Source: Rhodospirillaceae bacterium
GTDB taxonomy: Bacteria > Pseudomonadota > Alphaproteobacteria > SHVZ01
Direction: 5' to 3'
Assembly: GCA_016792585.1 (NCBI GenBank)
Contig: JAEULB010000029.1
Span: 1 to 32,524, forward strand
DNA length: 32,524 bases
A program made the position numbers and the translations under genes. The notes under the pieces were generated by a model that did no database searches, had not been told where the DNA came from, and was given only the letters and a program-made list of their open reading frames with translations. Below, piece after piece: positions 24,530-32,524 of this stretch. Each line of letters opens with the position of its first letter. The first letter of the stretch is position 1.

Positions 24530-25942
24530 TCAGCCCTTCTTCCCGCTCGGCCGCGTCGCGGTCTGCGGCGGGCGGATCTCGGCGATCGTCTGGAGGGCGT
24601 AGTCGATCTCGGCCGGCGTGTTGGCGAGGCTCGGCGTGAGGCGCACATGCGGGCGCGCATAGGGGGCGACCGAGGCGACGATCGCGTGCTCGCGAAGGCG
24701 CTTCGCCGCGGCGTTCGGGGTGAAGCCGTCGATGTCGAAGGAGACGATGCCGGCGGAGAGCTCGGGCGCCCGCGGCGTGACCAGCCGCACATGCGCGATG
24801 TCGGCGAGCCCGTCCTTGAGCCGGCTCGCGAGGCTCGCGGTGCGCTCGGCGATCTTCGCCTTGCCGATCCGCTCGTGGAAGGCGAAGGCCTCGGCCAGCG
24901 CCCATTGATGCTCGAAGGCCTTGAAGCCGCCGGGCATGAAGCCCCAGCCGGTCTGGATCGAGTCCGGCGGCTCCTTGCCCTTCTGCCAGGCGCTCCAGGC
25001 GGCACCGTCGGTGAAGCTCGGGATCGTCGGCATCACGTCGCGGAATCCGCGCTTGCCCGTCGCGACGATGCCGGTGCCGCGCGGGCCGAACAGCCATTTG
25101 TGGCAGCCGGCGATCAGGAAGTCGCAGCCGAGCGACTCCATCGTCGCGTCCTGGTTGGCGAAGCCGTGCACGCCGTCGACGACGAACAGCACCTGGTCGG
25201 CCTCGGCGCGCCTGGCGTTGATCTCGGCGAGCGCGTCGGCGACCTTGCGGATCGGCATCTTGAGCCCGCTCGACGAATGCACCCAGGTCAGCGCCAGCAC
25301 GCGCGTCTCGGGCTTGATCGCGCCTATCACACGCTCGACCAGCGCCGGCTCGGCGACCTCGTCGATGTCCTCGAACAGCGGGATGCGGCGGACGCCGGCG
25401 CCGGTGCGGCGCGCCGCCAGCCGCGTCGCCTCGTATGTCACGTAGTAGTCCTGCTCGGTGGTCAGGATCTCCTGGCCGGGCTTGAGCTGCAGGCCGTGAT
25501 AGACGAGGCCGAGGCCCATCGTCGTGGATTCGGTCAGCGCCACATGCTTCGGCTCGATGGCGAGATACTTCGCCGCCGCCGCCATGCTGGCATCGCGCAG
25601 GCGGTCGTTGTTCTCCTGCAGGTACTGCACCGGATCGGCGTCGAGGCGGGCGCGGTATTCCTCGATCCTGGCGCGCACGGGGGCGGGGTGCGAGGCGATC
25701 AGCAGCGCGCTCAGGTGCACGACCTCGGAGGAGAATGCGAACTGGCGGCGTACCTCGTCCCAGTCGTCGCCGCTCGCGAGCTTGGAGAAGTCGGGGCGCG
25801 GCGGCGGAGGGGAAGGCGCGGCGGCCGCGGGCTTCGGCTCGACGGGCTCGGGCCCGGTGTCCCTGGTCGCGGCGAAGGTGGCGGCGCCGGCGCCGATGGC
25901 GGCGCCGCCGATGGCGAGAACGCCGCGTCTGGTGAAACGCAT
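24530..25942 (-). CDS. Tat-exported class V aminotransferase-fold PLP enzyme (PvdN-like)
   Basis: A 470-residue fold-type I PLP enzyme with a twin-arginine export signal: FTRRGVLAIGG then a hydrophobic alanine/glycine stretch to about residue 26. A proline/alanine-rich linker (31-50) follows. The catalytic core is intact: SESTT-like LTESTTMGLG (136-145), Asp256 and His259 in VVDGVHGF, and the Schiff-base Lys282 in GCHKWLFGPRGTGI. Most relatives (isopenicillin-N epimerase or cysteine desulfurase-like) are cytoplasmic. The precedent for a periplasmic one is Pseudomonas PvdN, which modifies pyoverdine side chains. No siderophore gene is visible here, so the substrate is open. The start at 25942 has GGAG 9 nt upstream and opens with the Tat signal. 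It is divergent from the solute-binding protein gene. Confidence 0.87.
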   Translation of the reverse strand: MRFTRRGVLAIGGAAIGAGAATFAATRDTGPEPVEPKPAAAAPSPPPPRPDFSKLASGDDWDEVRRQFAFSSEVVHLSALLIASHPAPVRARIEEYRARLDADPVQYLQENNDRLRDASMAAAAKYLAIEPKHVALTESTTMGLGLVYHGLQLKPGQEILTTEQDYYVTYEATRLAARRTGAGVRRIPLFEDIDEVAEPALVERVIGAIKPETRVLALTWVHSSSGLKMPIRKVADALAEINARRAEADQVLFVVDGVHGFANQDATMESLGCDFLIAGCHKWLFGPRGTGIVATGKRGFRDVMPTIPSFTDGAAWSAWQKGKEPPDSIQTGWGFMPGGFKAFEHQWALAEAFAFHERIGKAKIAERTASLASRLKDGLADIAHVRLVTPRAPELSAGIVSFDIDGFTPNAAAKRLREHAIVASVAPYARPHVRLTPSLANTPAEIDYALQTIAEIRPPQTATRPSGKKG

Positions 25943-26012
25943 GAACGAATGCTCCGGATCGGTTCCCGGGAGGTGCTGCGACTTCAACATCCCGTGCACA
26001 GCCCGTGTTCCC

Positions 26013-26050
26013 TTGACCCGTGTTTCGGATCCGATAGGGTTTTTCCGATA
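26013..26050 (+). promoter_or_regulatory. Promoter and operator-like repeats upstream of the solute-binding protein gene
   Basis: TTGACC (26013-26018) is a good -35; the best -10 (TAGGGT, 26035-26040, 16-nt spacer) is weak. The interval holds a 10-bp perfect palindrome TCGGATCCGA (26025-26034), and the heptamer TCCGATA occurs twice, at 26030-26036 and 26044-26050, 14 nt apart. Three copies of the same half-site in a divergent promoter region look like a regulator-binding site. Confidence 0.4.
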
Positions 26051-26097
26051 AGAGGAAGAGGCGCCAAGCGCCCTCCACAACCCGAAGGAGGAACGAC

Positions 26098-27681
26098 GTG
26101 AGGGATCGACATATCGGCCGGCTGCTCGCCGGCGTCGCGCTCGCAGCGGTCATGGCCGGACCGGCTTTCGCGCAAGGGACGATCAGGTTCGCGCCGCACG
26201 CGGATCTCAAGGTGGTCGACCCGATCACCAACACCGCGGCGATCACGCTGCTGCATTCTTACATGATCTTCGACACGCTCTACGCTTTCGACGACAAGTA
26301 CCAGGCGCAGCCGCAGATGGTGCAGAGCCACACGGTCTCGGCCGACGGGCTCACCTACACCTTCAAGCTTCGCCCCGGCCTCAAGTTCCACGACGGCTCG
26401 GCCGTCACCACCAAGGACGTGGTCGCTTCGGTCAAGCGCTGGGCGGCACGCGACTCCAACGGGCGCGCCATGACCGCCGCCGGCGCCACCGTCGCCGCGG
26501 TCGACGATCAGACCTTCACGATCACGCTCAAGGAGAAGTGGGGCCTCATCCTCGACTCCCTCGCCAAGCTCAGCGCCAACGTCGCCTTCGTCATGCGCGA
26601 GAAGGAAGCCTCGACCGATCCCAACACGCCGATCACCGAGACGGTCGGTTCCGGTCCCTTCACCTTCGAGAAGGCCGAGTGGGTGCCGGGCTCGAAGGTC
26701 GTCTACAAGAAGTTCGCCGGCTATGCGCCACGCAGCGAGCCCGCCAACATGTACTCGGGCAGCAAGGCGGTGAAGGTCGACCGCGTCGAGTGGCACTACC
26801 TGCCGGATTCCAACACCGCCGCCGCGGCGCTCAATGCCGGCGAGGTCGACATCTACGAGAATCCGACGCTCGACCTGCTGCCGGTGCTCCAGCGCAACAA
26901 GGACATCGTCATCGCCAACCACAATCCGAGCGGATGGATCAGCTACATCCGCCCGAACCACCTGCACCCGCCCTTCAACAACGTGAAGGCGCGGCAGGCG
27001 CTGGCCCACCTGGTCAACCAGGAAGACTACATGCGGGTCGCCGTCTCCAGCGATCCGACGCACTGGAAGGTGTGCTGGGCGTGGATGTCCTGCGGCTCGC
27101 CGATGGAGAGCGAGGCCGGTGCCGAGGCCTACAAGAAGGCCGACATCGCCAAGGCCAAGCAGCTGCTCGCCGAAGCCGGCTACAAGGGCGAGAAGATCAC
27201 CGTCTTCCAGGCGACCGACATCCAGGACCTCCGCGACATCGCCGCGGTGACCAACGACAACCTGCGCAAGGCCGGCGTCAACCTCGACATCCAGACCAAC
27301 GACTGGGCGACCCTGGCGGCGCGCCGCGGCAAGAAGGAAGCGCCGGCCGAGGGCGGCTGGAACATCTTCCACACCCGCTCGCTGGGCGTGGAGTTCTCGA
27401 GCGCGCTCACCAACTTCGCGCTGGCGGCACCCTGCGACGGGCGCGGCTGGTTCGGCTGGAACTGCGACGAGCAGACCGAGAAGCTGCGGAAGGAGTGGGC
27501 GGCCGAGCCCGACCTCGCCAAGCGCAAGGCGATCGGCGTCGAGCTGCAGAAGCGCGCGGTGGAGACGATGCCCTACATCCCCGTCGGCCAGAGCTTCCCG
27601 CCGATCGCCTACCGCAACAGCGTCACCGGCCTCCTGAAGACCCCGATCCAGGTCCTCTGGAACGCCGAGAAGAAGGGCTGA
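26098..27681 (+). CDS. Peptide/nickel-type ABC transporter substrate-binding protein (SBP_bac_5 family), orphan
   Basis: A 527-residue periplasmic binding protein. The signal peptide runs through residues 1-25 with cleavage after AFA. The family stretch LRPGLKFHDGSAVTTKDVVAS is near residue 97, GSGPFTFEKAEWVPGSKVVY near 184, and NNVKARQALAHLVNQEDYM near 298, in the order usual for DppA/OppA-like receptors. Three tryptophan/cysteine-rich motifs (HWKVCWAWMSCGSP, and later CDGRGWFGWNCDEQ) indicate a subgroup rather than a classic dipeptide binder; such clusters often line the ligand pocket. The GTG start at 26098 has GGAGGA 7 nt upstream. No permease or ATPase gene accompanies it, so it must serve a transporter encoded elsewhere or have another role. 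It is divergent from the exported PLP enzyme. Confidence 0.92.
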   Translation: MRDRHIGRLLAGVALAAVMAGPAFAQGTIRFAPHADLKVVDPITNTAAITLLHSYMIFDTLYAFDDKYQAQPQMVQSHTVSADGLTYTFKLRPGLKFHDGSAVTTKDVVASVKRWAARDSNGRAMTAAGATVAAVDDQTFTITLKEKWGLILDSLAKLSANVAFVMREKEASTDPNTPITETVGSGPFTFEKAEWVPGSKVVYKKFAGYAPRSEPANMYSGSKAVKVDRVEWHYLPDSNTAAAALNAGEVDIYENPTLDLLPVLQRNKDIVIANHNPSGWISYIRPNHLHPPFNNVKARQALAHLVNQEDYMRVAVSSDPTHWKVCWAWMSCGSPMESEAGAEAYKKADIAKAKQLLAEAGYKGEKITVFQATDIQDLRDIAAVTNDNLRKAGVNLDIQTNDWATLAARRGKKEAPAEGGWNIFHTRSLGVEFSSALTNFALAAPCDGRGWFGWNCDEQTEKLRKEWAAEPDLAKRKAIGVELQKRAVETMPYIPVGQSFPPIAYRNSVTGLLKTPIQVLWNAEKKG

Positions 27682-27701
27682 ACGTCGAGATTCGTTCGTA
27701 T

Positions 27702-27835
27702 CCCCTCTCCCGCCCCTTGGCGGGGGATGGTTAGGGTGGGGGCGAGCATAGCGAGGGACAGCCGCGGGTCGATCGACCTTCCCTCGCTTCGCTCGCCCCC
27801 ACCCCGTCCCTCCCCAGGCTTCGCCGGGAGAGGGG
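27702..27835. repeat. 134-bp palindromic intergenic repeat
   Basis: A long imperfect inverted repeat fills the gap between the binding protein and DUF2817 genes. Outer arms CCCCTCTCCC (27702-27711) and GGGAGAGGGG (27826-27835) are perfect. Inner 24-nt arms (27734-27757 and 27781-27804) match at 22 positions. The 23-nt loop holds a further 12-bp perfect palindrome, GGTCGATCGACC (27767-27778). The C/T-rich arms with GCTTCGCTCGCCCCCACCC are typical of dispersed intergenic palindromes in alphaproteobacterial genomes. It begins 20 nt after a stop codon and could also act as terminator or mRNA stabiliser. Confidence 0.85.
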
Positions 27836-27859
27836 GCAGAAAGAAAGCCGATCCGTCTC

Positions 27860-28963
27860 ATGCCCGCCGCTCCCGACATCGCCTCGTTCTCCGCCACACC
27901 CCGCGAAGCGGACGAGAAGTTCAACGCCGCCTGCCGCAAGGCCGGGCTTTCGCCGGTCGTCTTCACCCATCTGCTGAAGGGGCCGGAGGGCGAGCCGCTG
28001 GCGACGACGGTCGCGCTGATGGGGCCGCATGAATCGAAGAACGTGATGATGGTGGTCGCCGGCACGCACGGCATCGAAGGCTATGCCGGCGGCGGCGTTA
28101 TGGTTCAGCTGCTCAACAATGCCGGCGAGATCAGGCTGCCGAAGGACACAGCGGTCCTCTTCGTCCACCAGATCAATCCCTGGGGCCTCGCCTGGAACCG
28201 GCGCGAGAACGAGGACAACGTCGACCTCTTCCGCAACCTGCTCTATTGCGACCCGCCCTATGCCGACAATCCGGGCTTTGACGATCTCGCCCTCTCGCTG
28301 GCGCCGCCGGCCTGGAGCGGACCGGGGCGCGAGGAGGCCGACGCCAAGCTCCGGAGCTTCGTCCAGCAGAACGGCGAGCGCGAGCTGACCCGGATCATGC
28401 GGCTCGGCCAGCACAAGCATCCGAAGAGCCTGACCTATCACGGGCGCGGTCCGACCTGGTCGAAGCGCGTGGTCGACCGGATCATCGACGGCTGGCTCGC
28501 GCACGCATCCAACGTGGCGACGCTCGACATCCATACCGGCTACGGCCCGGTCGGCGACGGGCTGATCATGAGCTATGCCCAGGAAGGCTCGCCCGGCCTC
28601 AAGTGGCTGCGCGAGTGGTTCGGCGACGTGCATGTGACCGGCCACGATCCGCTGATCCCGACCCATGCGCGCTGGCCCTACGACATCGTCGCCGACCGTG
28701 TGCCGGGCGCGCGCGTCCGCACGGTCGCACTCGAGTACGGGACCTCGGACGTCGACATCCTCGACTTCGACCTGGTGCGCGAGAACAACTACCGCCACCT
28801 CTACGGCGACCCGCTCTCGCCGGAGGGACGCGCGATCCAGAAACGGTTCCGCGCCCGCTTCTACGTCGAGACCGATGCCTGGAAGACCAAGGTGCTGAAG
28901 CGCGGCGTGGACGTCTTTGGCCTGACCCTGGCAGGTCTGGAGAGGTGGGCGAAATCGCCCTAG
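27860..28963 (+). CDS. DUF2817 protein, M14-like zinc carboxypeptidase/deacylase fold
   Basis: A 367-residue cytoplasmic protein of the DUF2817 family, distant relatives of M14 carboxypeptidases. Probable zinc ligands are His70 and Glu73 in GTHGIEGYAG and His225 in LDIHTGYGP, with Glu292 in LEYGTSD as the catalytic glutamate. The substrate-side motif HQINPWGLAWNRRENEDNVD (103-122) is also intact, so it is likely active. Peptidase or N-acyl-amino-acid deacylase activity is inferred from the fold. The ribosome site is weak (GAAAG). It follows the binding-protein gene, separated by the palindromic repeat; processing of an imported peptide-like compound would fit, but is only a guess from position. 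Confidence 0.88.
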   Translation: MPAAPDIASFSATPREADEKFNAACRKAGLSPVVFTHLLKGPEGEPLATTVALMGPHESKNVMMVVAGTHGIEGYAGGGVMVQLLNNAGEIRLPKDTAVLFVHQINPWGLAWNRRENEDNVDLFRNLLYCDPPYADNPGFDDLALSLAPPAWSGPGREEADAKLRSFVQQNGERELTRIMRLGQHKHPKSLTYHGRGPTWSKRVVDRIIDGWLAHASNVATLDIHTGYGPVGDGLIMSYAQEGSPGLKWLREWFGDVHVTGHDPLIPTHARWPYDIVADRVPGARVRTVALEYGTSDVDILDFDLVRENNYRHLYGDPLSPEGRAIQKRFRARFYVETDAWKTKVLKRGVDVFGLTLAGLERWAKSP

Positions 28964-28964
28964 A

Positions 28965-28979
28965 CGGAGGTTGCCTCCG
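28965..28979 (+). terminator. Short hairpin after the DUF2817 gene
   Basis: CGGAGG and CCTCCG form a perfect 6-bp stem with a TTG loop directly after the stop codon. A second perfect hairpin (GGGCGA/TCGCCC, 28947-28960) sits in the last codons. No T-run follows; weak termination or mRNA end protection is plausible. Confidence 0.35.
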
Positions 28980-29031
28980 CCGCCCGTCATCGCCATGTTA
29001 GCGGCATCTTCCCTGCCTTCCGCGAGCGTGC

Positions 29032-30045
29032 ATGTCTCAGCGTCTTTCGACCGATGTCGCGATCATCGGCGCCGGTCCCGTCGGTCTCTTCGCCGTGTTC
29101 GAATGCGGCATGGTCAAGGTCAAGGCGCATGTGATCGACGCGCTCGACATGCTGGGCGGTCAATGCGCCGCGCTCTATCCCGAGAAGCCGATCTTCGACA
29201 TCCCGGGTCACCCCCGGATCGACGCCCAGGTTCTGATCGACAAGCTGGCCGAGCAGGCGGCCCCGTTCCATCCGACGTATCACCTGGGCCAGCAGGTGAC
29301 GACGCTGACTCGCGCCGAAGGCGGCTTCGTCCTCGGCACCTCGTCCGGGCTCGAGATCGCGGCCAAGGCGGTGATGATCGCCGCCGGTGTCGGTGCCTTC
29401 GGGCCGAACCGACCGCCGCTCGCCGGCATCGAGGCCTATGAAGGCAGGAGCGTCCATTACCTGGTGAAGAAGCGCGAGGACTTCCGCGGCAAGCGCATCG
29501 TGATCGCCGGCGGCGGCGATTCCGCCGTCGACTGGGCGATCTCGCTGTCCGAGGTCGCAGCCCAGACGATGGTGGTCCATCGCCGGCCGAAGTTCCGGGC
29601 GGCACCCGAGAGCGAGGCGCGCCTGAAGGCGCTGGCGGATGCCGGCAAGATCGAGCTGGTGGTGCCCTATCAGCTGAAGGCGCTGGAGGGGAAGGACGGC
29701 CAGGTCGAGAACGTGATCGTGTCAACCCTCGACGGCGCCGAGCGGGCGCTTGGCTGCGACGCGCTGCTGCCGTTCTTCGGGCTCTCGATGAACCTGGGCC
29801 CCATCAACGACTGGGGCCTCAAGCTGCAGAAGGGCCAGATCGAGGTGCAGCCCTCGAGCTGCGAGACCAGCGAGGCCGGCATCTTCGCCATCGGCGACGT
29901 TGCGGCATATCCCGGAAAGCTGAAGCTGATTCTCTCCGGCTTCGCCGAGGCGGCGGCGGCCGCGCACGCGATCCGTGCGCTGGTCTATCCGGGCGAAGTC
30001 TTCCACTTCGAATATTCGACGACCCAGGGCGTGCCCGCCGCCTGA
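29032..30045 (+). CDS. Ferredoxin-NADP+ reductase, thioredoxin reductase-like type
   Basis: A 337-residue FAD enzyme that passes electrons between NADPH and ferredoxin. The FAD motif is GAGPVG (13-18), followed by LGGQCAALYPEKPIFDIPGH (41-60), which is diagnostic of the family. The NADPH domain has GGGDSAVDW (160-168) and VHRRPKFRA, the arginines fitting NADPH rather than NADH. The redox CxxC of true thioredoxin reductase, expected just before the NADPH motif, is absent. The C-terminal FAD motif GIFAIGDVAAYPGK and the ending HFEYSTTQGVP complete the match. The start codon is an ATG at 29032 with a poor ribosome site. It converges with divL, 4 nt apart, with no terminator visible between them. 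Confidence 0.92.
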   Translation: MSQRLSTDVAIIGAGPVGLFAVFECGMVKVKAHVIDALDMLGGQCAALYPEKPIFDIPGHPRIDAQVLIDKLAEQAAPFHPTYHLGQQVTTLTRAEGGFVLGTSSGLEIAAKAVMIAAGVGAFGPNRPPLAGIEAYEGRSVHYLVKKREDFRGKRIVIAGGGDSAVDWAISLSEVAAQTMVVHRRPKFRAAPESEARLKALADAGKIELVVPYQLKALEGKDGQVENVIVSTLDGAERALGCDALLPFFGLSMNLGPINDWGLKLQKGQIEVQPSSCETSEAGIFAIGDVAAYPGKLKLILSGFAEAAAAAHAIRALVYPGEVFHFEYSTTQGVPAA

Positions 30046-30049
30046 GCGA

Positions 30050-32293
30050 TCAGCCCGGCAGCGTCAGCTGCACCGTGGTGCCGATGCCGGGCTGGGAGTC
30101 GAGCGAGATCGTGCCGCCATGCAGCTCGATCAGGCGGCGGACCAGCGCCAAGCCGAGGCCGGCGCCGGCCTGAGCCTGGCTCGAGGCGCCGCGGGCGAAG
30201 GGCTCGAAGATCTCGGCATGGCGCTCGGGCTCGATGCCGACGCCGGTGTCGGCGACGCGGAAGACCAGCCCCTCGTCCTCGCGCCTGGCCGAGACCAGGA
30301 TGCGGCCGTCCTTCGGGGTGAACTTGGCGGCATTGGAGAGCAGGTTGAGCAGCGCCTGCTTCAGCCGCCGCTCGTCGCCGCGCACCGTGCCGATGCCGGG
30401 CGGACAGTCGAGCGTCATCGCGACTCCGCGGCTTCGGATCGACTCGTGCGTCAGCGCCGTCACCTGGTGCAGAAGCGCCGAGATGTCGACATCGCCCGGG
30501 CTCAGGTGGAGATAGCCGGCCTCGATCGAGGAGAGGTCGAGGATGTCGTTGATCAGGGTTACCAGCCGGTCCGACGCGGTGATGATCGAACGCGCGTGGT
30601 CGAGCTGGCGGTCGTTGAGCGAGCCGAAATACTGGTCGGTCAGCACCTGGGCGAAGCCGACGATCGCGTTGAGCGGCGTGCGCAGCTCGTAGGAGACGTT
30701 GGCGATGAACTCGGTCTTGAGCCGGTCCGCCGTCTCCAGCGCCTCGTTGCGGTCGCGGAGCGCGCGCTCGACGCGGATCGAGTCGGTGACGTCCTGATAG
30801 ATGAGGAGGGTGGCGCCGTCCGGCAGCGCCACGCGGCCGAAGTCGAGCACGCTGCCGTCGAGACGCTCGACCCTGCCGGTCGCGGTCGCCCTCGTGTCCT
30901 CGGCTAGCTCGAACCCGGCGGTGCCGCCGTCCGTCGGCACCAGCTCCTGGATCCGGCGCGCGACTTCGTTCAGATGCGGCTTCTGCGCCAGCAGCGTGTC
31001 GTCGAGCTTCCAAAGCCGCGCGAAGGCGGGATTGGAAAGCTGCAGCCTTCCGTCGCCGGTAAACGCGGCGATCGCCTCGCCGAGGCTGTCCAGCGTCTCG
31101 CGCTGGACCGCGATCAGCGTGTTGTAGGAACGCTCGACCGCGACACGGTCGGAGACGTCCTCGAACACGAACAAGAGGCCGCCCTGCGGATGCGGCGACA
31201 CGGTCTGGCGGATCGTCCGGCCGTCGGGCAGGTGCAGGAACTCCTCGACCGGATCGATCAGGCCGGTGAAGAGCTGGGTCCACTGCCGCTTGGCCTGGGC
31301 GAAGTCGGCGTATTCGGGAAGGCGCCGGCGATGGCGCAGCAGCTCGATCACCGCCGAGAAGTCGGGCTCGGTCGCGAGCCAGCGGCGGTCGAGCTGCCAC
31401 AGCTCGACGAAGGCGTTGTTGAACAGACGGAGCCGCTTGTCGCGACCGTAGATCGCGATCGCGGTCGTCAGCTTCTGCAGCAGCTCGCCGTGGGCCGCGA
31501 CATGGCGGGCGAACTCGTCCTGGGTTTCGGCGAGCTGGGTCACGTCGCGCGCATGGCCGACGACGGCGCCGTCGGCCGCGGGCGACTCGACGATCTCGAT
31601 CAGCCGGCGGCGGCCGTCGACGACGACGTTGGTGCTTTCGGTCTGCTCGCTGGCCGAGCGCTGGGCGCGCAGGGCGAGGCCGCGCCCGACCCGCTCGGCC
31701 GGGCTGCCGTCGCCGACCAGGTCGCGGGCGGCGCGGTTGCGGTAGCTGATGTCGAGGCCCGACCGGCGATGCCAGACCGGAATCGGCACGTGCTCCAGCA
31801 TCGCCTCGCGGGCGTCGAGGATCGCCTGCATCGCCGCGCGCGCCTCCTCGGTGCGGTCGGATGCGGTCACGTCGCGCAACCATGCGAAGCAGGTGCTGGC
31901 GTCGCCGCTGCGTTGGGCGATCACGCGCCAGGTGCGGCCGTCGGGCTCGCGTACCCGACGATCGAGGCCGGTGCCGTCGCTCGCAAGGCGGCGGAAGGCG
32001 TCGCCGAGCTCGCTTCGGTCGGGCTCGACCAGGCGCGCGAGGAAGGGCCCGGCGCCGGCGTTCTCGGCGATCTTGAGCTGGCGGGCGAGGGAGGGCGAAA
32101 CCCAGGCATCGGCCGGATCGCCGGCCCAGAGCAGGAGGCCGTCCGGCGCGTCCGAGACGGCGCGGGCGAGGCCGGCGGCCTCGGATACCACGACCTGAGC
32201 GTGGCGATGGCTCCGCCAGGCCATGACGGCGAAGATCGCCGCCGAAACGGCGAGGGCCCCGACGAGCAATATCTCGAAGGGGCCCCCTGCCAT
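30050..32293 (-). CDS. divL: DivL-type PAS sensor kinase with tyrosine in the H-box
   Basis: A 747-residue membrane-anchored kinase-fold protein: one N-terminal membrane helix (residues 7-25), several PAS-like regions (about 45-145, 165-255, 270-385 and 395-505), a dimerisation helix pair and an ATPase domain. The H-box reads FIANVSYELRTPLNAIVGF: the phosphorylated histidine is replaced by Tyr535. This is the hallmark of Caulobacter DivL (Tyr550), which binds DivK~P and controls the CckA-ChpT-CtrA cell-cycle relay. The ATP-binding boxes remain: LLNLLSNAAKF (N box), DTGVGI (682-687) and GAGLGLAL (710-717). Length is near that of Caulobacter DivL. It follows ahcY by 15 nt on the same strand, so it is probably cotranscribed. 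Confidence 0.9.
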   Translation of the reverse strand: MAGGPFEILLVGALAVSAAIFAVMAWRSHRHAQVVVSEAAGLARAVSDAPDGLLLWAGDPADAWVSPSLARQLKIAENAGAGPFLARLVEPDRSELGDAFRRLASDGTGLDRRVREPDGRTWRVIAQRSGDASTCFAWLRDVTASDRTEEARAAMQAILDAREAMLEHVPIPVWHRRSGLDISYRNRAARDLVGDGSPAERVGRGLALRAQRSASEQTESTNVVVDGRRRLIEIVESPAADGAVVGHARDVTQLAETQDEFARHVAAHGELLQKLTTAIAIYGRDKRLRLFNNAFVELWQLDRRWLATEPDFSAVIELLRHRRRLPEYADFAQAKRQWTQLFTGLIDPVEEFLHLPDGRTIRQTVSPHPQGGLLFVFEDVSDRVAVERSYNTLIAVQRETLDSLGEAIAAFTGDGRLQLSNPAFARLWKLDDTLLAQKPHLNEVARRIQELVPTDGGTAGFELAEDTRATATGRVERLDGSVLDFGRVALPDGATLLIYQDVTDSIRVERALRDRNEALETADRLKTEFIANVSYELRTPLNAIVGFAQVLTDQYFGSLNDRQLDHARSIITASDRLVTLINDILDLSSIEAGYLHLSPGDVDISALLHQVTALTHESIRSRGVAMTLDCPPGIGTVRGDERRLKQALLNLLSNAAKFTPKDGRILVSARREDEGLVFRVADTGVGIEPERHAEIFEPFARGASSQAQAGAGLGLALVRRLIELHGGTISLDSQPGIGTTVQLTLPG

Positions 32294-32308
32294 GCCTAAG
32301 ACCGGGAC

Positions 32309-32524
<216 letters not shown>

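Noticed and set aside
24033..26246. A 737-codon minus-strand frame across dapA and the PLP enzyme gene
   Set aside because: It crosses two real genes and their intergenic region and is arginine-rich; a by-product of GC-rich third positions.
27702..27835. CRISPR or insertion-sequence interpretation of the palindromic repeat
   Set aside because: There is one dyad rather than a spaced array, no transposase nearby, and no target-site duplication that I can see.

Overview
This window comes from a high-GC alphaproteobacterium. The case rests on gene content: a DivL-type kinase with tyrosine in place of the phospho-acceptor histidine, a DUF1465 (RcdA-family) protein, alphaproteobacterial AddA/AddB, two PAS_5 proteins, a DUF1236 secreted protein and a cysteine-free ribosomal protein L31. 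Order-level placement (Hyphomicrobiales- or Rhodospirillales-like) is only a guess. GTG and TTG starts are frequent. I see no tRNA, rRNA, CRISPR array, insertion sequence or phage gene.

Left part (1-6.9 kb, minus strand): one tightly packed operon transcribed acyl-CoA ligase, livG, livH, livM, substrate-binding protein, livF. It encodes a complete branched-chain-type ABC importer plus a ligase, and a good sigma-70-like promoter lies just upstream. The likely job is uptake and CoA activation of a carboxylic acid.

6.9-10 kb: two tandem, translationally coupled PAS_5 proteins (plus); then a two-gene membrane operon (minus: ABA4-like protein plus an uncharacterised polytopic protein) facing a TetR/WHG regulator (plus) across a 99-bp intergenic region that holds two perfect palindromes.

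10-14.7 kb (plus): an O-acetylhomoserine sulfhydrylase, alpha/beta hydrolase and thioesterase operon, then release factor 3 and a DUF1465/RcdA-family protein. A strong shared terminator separates these from rpmE (L31, minus).

15-21.8 kb (minus): tsaE, addB, addA, coupled by an ATGA overlap and a 4-nt gap. These are tRNA t6A synthesis and double-strand-break end-resection genes.

22-30 kb: an accessory-looking mixture of a DUF1236 protein, an aldo/keto reductase, a DapA-type aldolase with an attenuator-like leader, a Tat-exported class V PLP enzyme (PvdN-like), an orphan peptide-type solute-binding protein, a 134-bp palindromic intergenic repeat, a DUF2817 zinc peptidase-like protein and a TrxR-like ferredoxin-NADP reductase.

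30-32.5 kb (minus): divL and the end of ahcY. I recall ahcY-divL-tsaE-(amgK-murU)-addB-addA as a common alphaproteobacterial order. Here the two halves keep orientation and order but are split by about 8 kb of unrelated genes, and the middle pair is missing.

No single locus is clearly a new defence or mobile system. The most promising leads are the switch-like leader before dapA, the ABA4/membrane-protein/TetR unit, the exported PLP enzyme with its orphan binding protein, and the tandem PAS_5 pair with its operator-like repeat.
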